NCBI RefSeq assembly: GCF_000320365.1
Contig: NZ_ANIN01000001.1
Location: 248,001 to 312,000 of the forward strand
Length of the DNA stretch: 64,000 nt
Source of the DNA: Moraxella macacae 0408225
Lineage (GTDB): Bacteria > Pseudomonadota > Gammaproteobacteria > Pseudomonadales > Moraxellaceae
Reading direction: 5' to 3'
Shown: in pieces, positions 56,868 through 64,000 of the stretch
How the letters are laid out: each line of letters begins with the position of its first letter
Position numbering within the stretch: position 1 is the first letter of the stretch
Program-made: the position numbers and the translations under genes
The notes under the pieces: model-generated
Database searches by the model: none
What the model was told of the DNA's origin: nothing
Seen by the model: the letters and a program-made list of their open reading frames with translations, nothing else

Positions 56868-58430
56868 TTATTGATATTTTAACACATTAATTTTAAAACC
56901 ACTTAACAATAATACCAAAGCATAAATTATCATTGCCACAATGCAAATTGCCAATAATACCAAAATTTCGCCCATTTGAGCCACTGGAAATAAATTTAAC
57001 AATCCTTGCAACGCAACACTCATTGCAACATTTGCCAGTAAAAAACGCAACACTAAGGCTTGCCAAGGCTTGGTAAAATAAAAAATTTGGCGTTTGGATA
57101 AACTATAGTACAAACCTGTTGCATTTACCCACGCCGATAAACTTGTCGCCAACGCCAAACTGATATGCAACGCAATATTCCAATAACGAAAAATCACAAG
57201 CAAGCCCAGTCCAAACAGTACGTTTGCCAATACCGAGTAAAACCCCCATTTGACAGGAATTTTGCTATTTTTTTGGGCAAAAAACACAGGGGCAAACACC
57301 TTGATAAACATAAACGGCAAAATTCCAACTGACATCGCTTGCAAGGCCATACCACTCATTTTTGCATCTTGCCAATCAAATTCACCCCTTGCAAACAATG
57401 CCAACATCAACGCTTGACTGATCTGTACCAATGCAACAGACGCAGGCAAACCTAACAGCATAACCCATTTACACGCCCAATCCAAAGTATGCTGTAACAA
57501 TTTTGGATCATCACGGCTATAACGGCTTAAAGTTGGTAAAATCACCGCTCCGATCGCCGTGCCAATCAAACCCAACGGCAATTCACTCATACGCTCAGCT
57601 GCGTACAACCACGATACCGAACCGGTTGGTAAAAACGTTGCAATAACCGTATTTAACAACAAATTGATCTGCAATACCGATACGCCAAAAATTGCAGGCA
57701 ATAAGGATTTTAACACTTGATGAACGCCTTGATGTTGCCAATCAAGCCTTGGTAAAATTAACAACTTTTGTTGATAAACAGGAATACATTGTAACAATAA
57801 TTGCAGCACGCCAGCCAACAACACCGCATAACCCAACGCCAAAATCGGCTGATACAAAGTCGGTGCAACATATAAGGCAAAAATAATTAAACACACATTT
57901 AAAACCATCGGTGTCATCGCAGGAATGATAAACCGATGATAGCTTTGCAAAATACTACCTGCAAACGCTGTAAGCGTAATTAACAACAAATAAGGAAACA
58001 TCAATTGAAACAAGTGCACAGTCAGGTAAAAATATTCACCATCATTGGCAAACCCAATCGCAAACAGCTTAACAACCCACGGTGCAAAAACAATCATTCC
58101 TGTGCTTATGAGTGATAAAAACAGCAACAATACCCCTGACATACAACCAATAAACCGCTGCAGCTCCATAAAAGTAGATTTTTGTTGATAATCAGTGAGT
58201 ACAGGTATAAAAGCTTGAGCAAATGCCCCTTCAGCAAACAACCTGCGCAAAAAATTAGGGATTTTAAATGCGACCAAAAATGCATCCATAAAGCCACTTG
58301 CCCCAAAAACCGCCATAAACACCATATCGCGCACCAAACCCAAAATCCGCGATATCAGGGTAAAAAAACTCACAACAGCGGTGGATTTGACTAAATTTTT
58401 AGGGTTTTTATTAGCCTTATAAGCAGTCAT
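56868..58430 (-). CDS. murJ: Lipid II flippase MurJ
   Basis: 520 residues with about fourteen predicted membrane helices. The opening FFTLISRILGLVRDMVFMAVFGASGFMDAF with RRLFAEGAFAQAFIPV is diagnostic of MurJ (MviN); the essential Arg-rich motifs are present. Moves lipid II to the outer face of the inner membrane. It follows ampD on the minus strand across a terminator-like hairpin. Confidence 0.96.
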   Translation of the reverse strand: MTAYKANKNPKNLVKSTAVVSFFTLISRILGLVRDMVFMAVFGASGFMDAFLVAFKIPNFLRRLFAEGAFAQAFIPVLTDYQQKSTFMELQRFIGCMSGVLLLFLSLISTGMIVFAPWVVKLFAIGFANDGEYFYLTVHLFQLMFPYLLLITLTAFAGSILQSYHRFIIPAMTPMVLNVCLIIFALYVAPTLYQPILALGYAVLLAGVLQLLLQCIPVYQQKLLILPRLDWQHQGVHQVLKSLLPAIFGVSVLQINLLLNTVIATFLPTGSVSWLYAAERMSELPLGLIGTAIGAVILPTLSRYSRDDPKLLQHTLDWACKWVMLLGLPASVALVQISQALMLALFARGEFDWQDAKMSGMALQAMSVGILPFMFIKVFAPVFFAQKNSKIPVKWGFYSVLANVLFGLGLLVIFRYWNIALHISLALATSLSAWVNATGLYYSLSKRQIFYFTKPWQALVLRFLLANVAMSVALQGLLNLFPVAQMGEILVLLAICIVAMIIYALVLLLSGFKINVLKYQ

Positions 58431-58460
58431 TGTGTTGGCAATTTAAAAAAGCATTGAAGA

Positions 58461-58488
58461 AAAAATTGACAAAAATTACATTTGTCAA
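58461..58488 (-). terminator. Hairpin between ampD and murJ
   Basis: TTGACAAA (58466-58473) and TTTGTCAA (58481-58488) form an 8-pair stem; on the minus strand it is followed by TTTTTTC. It overlaps the ampD stop, so murJ probably needs its own promoter or read-through. Confidence 0.55.
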
Positions 58489-59072
58489 TTTGTTTGGCAA
58501 ATGTTGTCTAGCAAATTCCTAAGTTTTTGCCAATCAAAATACGCACCCGGATCAGACTTTCGCCCACGTGCCACATCGCTATGCCCTGCCAACTGGCGTC
58601 TGGTTTTAGGATAGGCTTCATAAATTGCAAAAATCACCCAAGCAAGTTGTAGGTATTGGCGTTCGTCAAACTCGCTGTAATCATCACCTTCCAGTTCAAT
58701 ACCAATAGAAAAATCATTGCAATTTTCGCGTCCCAAATAACCAGACTTGCCTGCATGCCACGCTCTGTCATTAAAATTGACAAATTGAGTGATTTTGCCT
58801 GTGCGTTCTATCAATAAATGGGCGGAAACTTGTTGCTGATAAATGCTTTGAAAATACGGATGATCGTTTGGATTGAGTTGGTTTTGAAAAAAGGCTTTGA
58901 CAAAATGCTGTCCGTGTTGATCGGTTTTGCCAAATTCACTTGGCGGAAGGCTTATGTTATGAATAACAATCAGCGAAATTTCGCTATTTTCAGGGCGTTT
59001 GTTAAAATTTGGCGATGCGATAAATGTCGCATTGTTAAGTTTTCCGTCAATGATTTTGATGTTTTTTTTCAT
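58485..59072 (-). CDS. ampD: N-acetyl-anhydromuramyl-L-alanine amidase AmpD
   Basis: 195 residues, cytosolic amidase of peptidoglycan recycling. Zinc ligands and catalytic residues are in IVIHNISLPP (His), AGHSDVARGRKSDPG (His, Asp, with Lys) and the EGDDYSEF stretch. No signal peptide, as for AmpD rather than AmpDh2/h3. The RBS is weak; tandem catagtttttt words precede the ATG (59070-59096). No ampC-ampR or ampG is in the window. Confidence 0.93.
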   Translation of the reverse strand: MKKNIKIIDGKLNNATFIASPNFNKRPENSEISLIVIHNISLPPSEFGKTDQHGQHFVKAFFQNQLNPNDHPYFQSIYQQQVSAHLLIERTGKITQFVNFNDRAWHAGKSGYLGRENCNDFSIGIELEGDDYSEFDERQYLQLAWVIFAIYEAYPKTRRQLAGHSDVARGRKSDPGAYFDWQKLRNLLDNICQTN

Positions 59073-59205
59073 AGTTTTTTCATAGTTTTTTCATAAAAGT
59101 GGCTGTAAAGTGGCTGCGTTGTAACAAATTTTTAACATTTTAGCACAAAACAAGCAGGGCTTAAACCACAAAATATGCGTGATTTGTGTGCCATGATTTG
59201 GCATA

Positions 59206-59241
59206 AAAAACACCACACACCAGCTGGGTTGATGTGTGGTG
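59206..59241 (-). terminator. Terminator of the nar operon
   Basis: On the minus strand CACCACACA and TGTGTGGTG (59233-59241 and 59211-59219) form a 9-pair stem with a 13-base loop, followed by six T. It lies about 60 bases after narI. Confidence 0.8.
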
Positions 59242-59304
59242 AAAAACCGTAAAATCGGTTTTAAACGATCTTAAAAGCCATGTCAAAATGATTGTGCTTC
59301 AAAA

Positions 59305-60009
59305 TCACTGGGAGGTTTTTTGGCGCACGATTTGATAACGGCGACCCAAATACCAAATTGGTGCTGAAATAATGTGAATAAGGCGTGTAAATGGCACCAA
59401 CAAAATGAGCGTTGTACCCAAAAACATATGCATCTTATAAATAAGCCCTGCATTTTCAACCAATGAGGCGGCGTACACGGGGCGTAAAATTGCCAATGAC
59501 TGTGCCCACCCTGCCAAACTTAGCATTAATTGCCCATCTTTATGATGAGGGTATGACCAAATTGTACCAAGCCCCATTAAAAGCTGCACAAGGATAACAA
59601 CAAGCAGCATTTTATCAGCAAACGTCGATGTGTGGCTAATGCGCGGATTGGTAAAACGTCGCCAAATTAACATGATAAGCCCAATCAAGCACAAAATACC
59701 AGCAATACCGCCAACAATCACTGCAACCAATTGTTTTTGTGGGGCACTAATAAAACGCTCATACACAAAATGAGGTGTAAACATACCAAAAAAATGTCCA
59801 AGCAGCACCACAATAATACCAATGTGAAATAAATTACTTGCCGTGCGCATATAATTATCCGACAACATTTGGCTAGATCCTGCCCGCCATGTATATTGCG
59901 ACAAATCAAACCTTGCAACACAACCCAAAACACACACTGTCAAGGCAATATACGGATAAATTCCAAATAAAAAAACATGCCACCAGTTTTCTGCAATCAT
60001 TGTATTCAT
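59305..60009 (-). CDS. narI: Respiratory nitrate reductase gamma subunit
   Basis: 234 residues from ATG 60009 (GGAGC upstream); the frame is open 16 codons further. Five membrane helices with the b-haem ligand histidines (NLFHIGIIVVLLGHFFG and the C-terminal YKMHMFLG, LIHIISAP). It takes electrons from quinol and passes them to NarH. Last gene of narGHJI. Confidence 0.94.
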   Translation of the reverse strand: MNTMIAENWWHVFLFGIYPYIALTVCVLGCVARFDLSQYTWRAGSSQMLSDNYMRTASNLFHIGIIVVLLGHFFGMFTPHFVYERFISAPQKQLVAVIVGGIAGILCLIGLIMLIWRRFTNPRISHTSTFADKMLLVVILVQLLMGLGTIWSYPHHKDGQLMLSLAGWAQSLAILRPVYAASLVENAGLIYKMHMFLGTTLILLVPFTRLIHIISAPIWYLGRRYQIVRQKTSQ

Positions 60010-60022
60010 AAAGTTGCTCCTT

Positions 60023-60820
60023 TTAGTGTGCTGCTGCGTGTTTGGTATTTTTATCAAACCCCACCCAATGCACCGGTATGTCTGTTTGATTTTGAGCGGT
60101 TATGGCATTTTTTGCAATGTATTGTTGGTTTTCGTTAGATGTACAACGATTTTCTTGTTTGGCATTCATAAAATCTACCACCTCCTCTTCCCACGCTTTG
60201 TCTATTGCACCTTTGGTGTCATCTCTTAGCTCGCCTGTTAATTTGGCTATTTCATCATCAACCACGCTTAAGGGTTTTTTGGCAATTTGAAGCAGGGCAT
60301 AAAACAATGCCAAATACGGACTTCTCCGCTGTTTTAGCCTTGCTGCCAAAATGGTAACAATATGACTGATATCAGCAATGTCTATGCGAATTTCAATATC
60401 TTCTGTGGTTTTCGCCTTATACGCCAAAAATTCCAGATACATTGGCAAATAATCTGGCAATTCTTTAACACCAATTGTAAAACCTGCATGTTGATATTGC
60501 CCCATCAAATCCACCATCGCCTGCCCACGATCACGACTCTCACCATGCACATGTTCAAATAGCCAAAGTGATAACGAACGCCCACGTTCAAACAAACCAT
60601 CATAGATCGATTGAGCCTCAAGCTCGCCTAAGTTTTGCAAATGGTCAATTAAATCAATTATTTGCGTGCGAACATCAGGACTTATTAGCACAGATGCGTT
60701 GACAATCTTTTTACACGCATCAAGCGTATCATCAGCAAATAATTCACAACTTGGATAATCCAGCAACAGGCTAATTACTTTTAACAGTTTAAAATCCGTC
60801 GTGTTATCGTTCTTATGCAT
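60023..60820 (-). CDS. narJ: Nitrate reductase assembly chaperone NarJ
   Basis: 265 residues from ATG 60820 (GGGAGC upstream), a helical TorD-type chaperone that helps insert the molybdenum cofactor into NarG. Markers are LLDYPSCELF, LFEHVHGESRDRGQAMVDL and GVKELPDYLPMYLEFLA. It starts one base after the narH stop and ends 13 bases before narI. The C-terminal tail (ENRCTSNENQQYIAKN on) is low in conservation. Confidence 0.94.
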   Translation of the reverse strand: MHKNDNTTDFKLLKVISLLLDYPSCELFADDTLDACKKIVNASVLISPDVRTQIIDLIDHLQNLGELEAQSIYDGLFERGRSLSLWLFEHVHGESRDRGQAMVDLMGQYQHAGFTIGVKELPDYLPMYLEFLAYKAKTTEDIEIRIDIADISHIVTILAARLKQRRSPYLALFYALLQIAKKPLSVVDDEIAKLTGELRDDTKGAIDKAWEEEVVDFMNAKQENRCTSNENQQYIAKNAITAQNQTDIPVHWVGFDKNTKHAAAH

Positions 60821-60821
60821 G

Positions 60822-62360
60822 TTATTGCTCCCATGTTTGTACCGTATCAATCATCTCACGGCGATTGGTTTTGCGTTGTCCAAACATATGCACATCGTTA
60901 TTGCCAGTACAACCATTGCCAAACGTAAACCCACAACCGCTTTTTTCAGCAAAAGCATCACTCATGGCTTCTTCGCGGTGGCTGCTTGGAATGACAAAAC
61001 GATCTTCATAATTGGCAATTGCCAAATAACGGTACATATCTTCAACTTGCAATTTGGTTAAACCTACCGCATCAAGCACCGCTTTGGCATCTTGTTTTTC
61101 AACCAGTTGTAAGCGTTTATAAGAACGCATAGCAAGCAAGCGTTTTAAAGCAAGGCGTACAGGCTCTTCATCACCGGCAGTCAACATATTGGCAAGGTAA
61201 CGCAGTGGAATACGCAAACTGTCTACATCAGGAATTAAACCGTCCATAGCCACTTGGCCTGCGTTGGCGGCGTTTTGGATCGGTGATAGCGGTGGCACAT
61301 ACCATACCATTGGCAAGGTGCGATATTCAGGGTGTAGTGGCAAGGCAAGTTTCCAGTCTATTGCAAGTTTATACACAGGTGATTTTTGGGCGGATTCAAT
61401 CACACTCATGGCAATGCCATCTTTTAACGCTTGATCAATCACCATCGGATCGTGCGGATCTAAAAATATATCCAACTGGGCTTTATATAAATCTTTTTCA
61501 TTTGGCGTACTGGCAGCTTGCTTGATTTTGTCGGCATCATACAGCAACACGCCCAAATAACGGATACGTCCAACACAGGTTTCAGAACAAATCGTTGGTT
61601 GGCCGCTTTCAATACGCGGATAACAAAAAATACATTTTTCAGATTTGCCCGATTTCCAATTGTAATAGATTTTTTTATAAGGACAACCTGAAACACACAT
61701 ACGCCAGCCACGACATTTGTCTTGATCGATAAGCACAATGCCATCTTCTTCACGTTTATAAATTGCACCGCTTGGACAAGATGCCACGCACGTTGGATTT
61801 AAGCAATGCTCACACAAACGTGGCAAATACATCATAAAAGTGTTTTCGTATTGCCCATAAATATCCGCCTGAATGTTGTCAAAATTTTTATCAATACGGC
61901 GTTTGGCAAATTCAGAACCTAAAATCTCCTCCCAGTTTGGCCCCCATTGTATTTTTTGCATACGCTTGCCTGTGATAAGCGAACGCGGTCTTGCAATTGG
62001 TTGGTGCTCGCCAATTGGAGCGGTATGCAAATGCTGATAATCAAAATCAAACGGTTCATAATAATCGTCAATTGTTGGCAGATCGGGATTGGCAAAAATA
62101 TTGGCAAGCACGCGAAATTTACCGCCAATTTTGGGATTTATCGATCCGTCAGCATTACGAATCCAGCCACCGCGCCATTTGTCTTGATTTTCCCATTCTT
62201 TGGGAAAACCAATACCGGGCTTTGACTCTACGTTATTAAACCATGCGTATTCCATGCCCTCACGACTGGTCCAAACATTTTTACAAGTTACCGAACAAGT
62301 GTGGCAACCGATACATTTATCAAGATTAAGCACCATGCCTACTTGGGAACGAATTTTCAT
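60822..62360 (-). CDS. narH: Respiratory nitrate reductase beta subunit
   Basis: 512 residues from ATG 62360 (GGAG upstream). An iron-sulfur electron carrier with four clusters: LDKCIGCHTCSVTCKN, CEHCLNPTCVASCPSGA, CRGWRMCVSGCPYKK (Trp at the position that makes it a 3Fe-4S cluster) and CIFCYPRIESGQPTICSETC. Electrons flow NarI to NarH to NarG. It follows narG by 172 bases that contain duplicated gcttgttagcttaaaa words and no clear hairpin. Confidence 0.96.
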   Translation of the reverse strand: MKIRSQVGMVLNLDKCIGCHTCSVTCKNVWTSREGMEYAWFNNVESKPGIGFPKEWENQDKWRGGWIRNADGSINPKIGGKFRVLANIFANPDLPTIDDYYEPFDFDYQHLHTAPIGEHQPIARPRSLITGKRMQKIQWGPNWEEILGSEFAKRRIDKNFDNIQADIYGQYENTFMMYLPRLCEHCLNPTCVASCPSGAIYKREEDGIVLIDQDKCRGWRMCVSGCPYKKIYYNWKSGKSEKCIFCYPRIESGQPTICSETCVGRIRYLGVLLYDADKIKQAASTPNEKDLYKAQLDIFLDPHDPMVIDQALKDGIAMSVIESAQKSPVYKLAIDWKLALPLHPEYRTLPMVWYVPPLSPIQNAANAGQVAMDGLIPDVDSLRIPLRYLANMLTAGDEEPVRLALKRLLAMRSYKRLQLVEKQDAKAVLDAVGLTKLQVEDMYRYLAIANYEDRFVIPSSHREEAMSDAFAEKSGCGFTFGNGCTGNNDVHMFGQRKTNRREMIDTVQTWEQ

Positions 62361-62532
62361 GGGTGGATGCTCCGTTGTTAAAATTATTGTCAATTTAAAA
62401 TGCTTGTTAGCTTAAAACGCTTGTTAGCTTAAAATGCCTATTGGCTTAAAATGCTTATTTAAGGTTTAACCAATAATAACCCATTGATTAAACCCATACC
62501 ATTAGACATAAGTAGCTAAAATTGGCTTAAGT

Positions 62533-64000
62533 TTATTCTAAAGTAGTAGGCAATGGACGCGGTAAACTGTCATCAGGCTTGCCCTCAAGCCAGTCTATCT
62601 TTGCCATTTTACGCACCACAACAAATTCATCGCGGTTGCAACCAACTGTACCATAATAGTTAAAACCGTATGATTGGTGAGCATAACCGCCAATCATGTG
62701 CGTTGGTTTTAAAATCGCTCTGGTAACCGAGTTATGAATACCGCCACGCGTGCCTGAATTTTCAGATCCTGGGATATTTACCAGTTTTTCTTGGGCGTGA
62801 TACATCATGGTCATGCCCTCTTTGACACGTTGAGAAACAACAGCACGAGCGGTAATTGCCCCATTGTGATTAAACACCTCAATCCAGTCATTATCAACAA
62901 TTCCTGCTTTTTGGGCGTCAATCTCACTTATCCACACAATTGGGCCACCGCGTGATAGTGTCAACATCAGTAAGTTTTCCGAATAGGTTGAGTGAATGCC
63001 CCATTTTTGGTGTGGGGTTAAAAAGTTTAAAACCACTTCTTTGTTGCCATTAGATTTATAGCGTTTTAGAGCTTGTGTGGTGCGTGTGTCAATTGGCGGT
63101 CGATACTGCTGTAACTGTTCACCAAATGCCTGCATCCAAGGGTGATCTTGATAAAACTGCTGACGCCCTGTGATCGTACGCCATGGGATCAATTCATGCA
63201 CATTGGTATAGCCTGCGTTATAGCTTACTTTTTCAGATTCAAGGCCAGACCACGTTGGACTGGAGATAATTTTGCGTGGCTGGGCAACAATATCACGAAA
63301 GCGGATTTTTTCATGTTCAGATGATTTGGCAAGATGCGTGTGATCGCGCCCTGTGTTTTTTGACAAATCCGCCCATGCCTTGACTGCCACATGGCCGTTG
63401 GTTTCAGGAGCCAGCATTAAAATCGTCTCGGCTGCATCGATAGCGGTATCAATGCGCGGTCTACCGTAGGCAACATTATTTTCTGTTACCGTGTAGTTTA
63501 AATCCGCCAAATGATCTACTTCTTCTTTTGTATCCCATGTAATGCCTTTTGATCCGTTGCCAAGTTTATCCATCAATGGGCCTAAAGATGTGTATTTGGC
63601 ATAAGTGCTTGGATAATCACGCTCAACAACTTTAATGTGCGGACAATTAATCCCTGCAACAGGTTTTTCACCTGCTGTTTTCCAATCCATACCACCAAAA
63701 GGTTGAGCAAGCTCGGCGGGCGTATCGTGTTGCATAGGGAGCGTAACAATGTCGGTTTCTACCCCCAAATGCCCATCGGTTAGTTCTGAAAATTTTTTGG
63801 CAATGAGTTTATAAATTTCCCAATCGGTTTTTGATTCCCACGCAGGATCGGTTGCGGCAGTCAATGGGTGGATAAACGGATGCATATCCGAGGTGTTCAT
63901 GTCATCTTTTTCATACCAAGTTGCTGTTGGCAAAACAATATCCGAGTACAAACAAGTAGATGACATTCTAAAATCAAGCGTTGTTACAAGATCAAGTTTG
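62533..64000 (-). CDS. narG: Respiratory nitrate reductase alpha subunit, 3' part
   Basis: 488 residues visible; the frame continues past base 64000, so the 5' part (about 750 residues in E. coli NarG) is missing. The catalytic molybdenum subunit on the cytoplasmic face. Recognisable are DFRMSSTCLYSDIVLPTAT, WYEKDDMNTSDMHPFIHPL and SRGGPIVWISEIDAQKAGI. First gene in transcription order of the nar cluster. The cluster indicates anaerobic nitrate respiration; regulators (Fnr, NarL) are not in the window. Confidence 0.96.
   Translation of the reverse strand, partial: KLDLVTTLDFRMSSTCLYSDIVLPTATWYEKDDMNTSDMHPFIHPLTAATDPAWESKTDWEIYKLIAKKFSELTDGHLGVETDIVTLPMQHDTPAELAQPFGGMDWKTAGEKPVAGINCPHIKVVERDYPSTYAKYTSLGPLMDKLGNGSKGITWDTKEEVDHLADLNYTVTENNVAYGRPRIDTAIDAAETILMLAPETNGHVAVKAWADLSKNTGRDHTHLAKSSEHEKIRFRDIVAQPRKIISSPTWSGLESEKVSYNAGYTNVHELIPWRTITGRQQFYQDHPWMQAFGEQLQQYRPPIDTRTTQALKRYKSNGNKEVVLNFLTPHQKWGIHSTYSENLLMLTLSRGGPIVWISEIDAQKAGIVDNDWIEVFNHNGAITARAVVSQRVKEGMTMMYHAQEKLVNIPGSENSGTRGGIHNSVTRAILKPTHMIGGYAHQSYGFNYYGTVGCNRDEFVVVRKMAKIDWLEGKPDDSLPRPLPTTLE

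Overview
The window is a chromosomal segment from a low-to-mid GC gammaproteobacterium, most likely a Moraxella or close Moraxellaceae relative. The evidence is the bamE/fur divergent pair, the gatCAB and mreBCD blocks, a two-lobed TbpB/LbpB-type lipoprotein with a TbpA/LbpA-type receptor and a Slam protein, and an MglA-like GTPase with a roadblock protein. I see no rRNA, tRNA, CRISPR array, phage or recognisable insertion sequence.

Layout. 1-9.9 kb: end of carB, greA behind a strong leader terminator, two Nudix hydrolases, purK, a small conserved protein, a MarC-family membrane protein, an acyl-CoA dehydrogenase and ispA. 10-16.2 kb: polA (its proofreading active site has decayed), an FKBP-type isomerase, and mreBCD on the minus strand. 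16.5-20.7 kb: gatC-gatA-[Uma2 nuclease]-gatB. 20.7-27.2 kb: a GC-rich TehA-type transporter, a YgfB-like protein, a small acidic PA3496-like protein, an Smp-like membrane protein, serB and proS; proS has a terminator in its leader. 27.5-34.3 kb is the most accessory part: a DUF4230 protein, a putative GTPase/roadblock regulatory group, an AT-rich gene for an 820-residue protein with a cold-shock-like domain and many Cys pairs, and a ricin-lectin lipoprotein. 34.5-47 kb is a long minus-strand run: a CitMHS transporter, glyA, purC, a drastically shortened bamC, dapA, a metallophosphoesterase, a DegP-type protease, tmk, eptA, mltG and pabC. 47-49.1 kb: aroE, bamE and fur.

49.4-56.7 kb is an iron-acquisition locus directly beside fur: a promoter overlapped by a Fur box, then surface lipoprotein, TonB-dependent receptor and Slam. 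The lipoprotein should capture a host iron or haem carrier, the receptor import the iron, and Slam place the lipoprotein on the cell surface. 56.9-59.1 kb: murJ and ampD. 59.3-64 kb: narI, narJ, narH and the 3' part of narG, the respiratory nitrate reductase, running off the right edge.

Two window-wide features stand out. Short tandem duplications (11-16 bp units) are common between genes, and in-frame versions have inserted low-complexity segments into conserved enzymes. Base composition also jumps between genes: hand-counted 120-base samples range from 24% GC in the cold-shock/Cys-rich gene to 56-59% in the transporter and in the two ends of the TonB receptor, which suggests repeated import of DNA.
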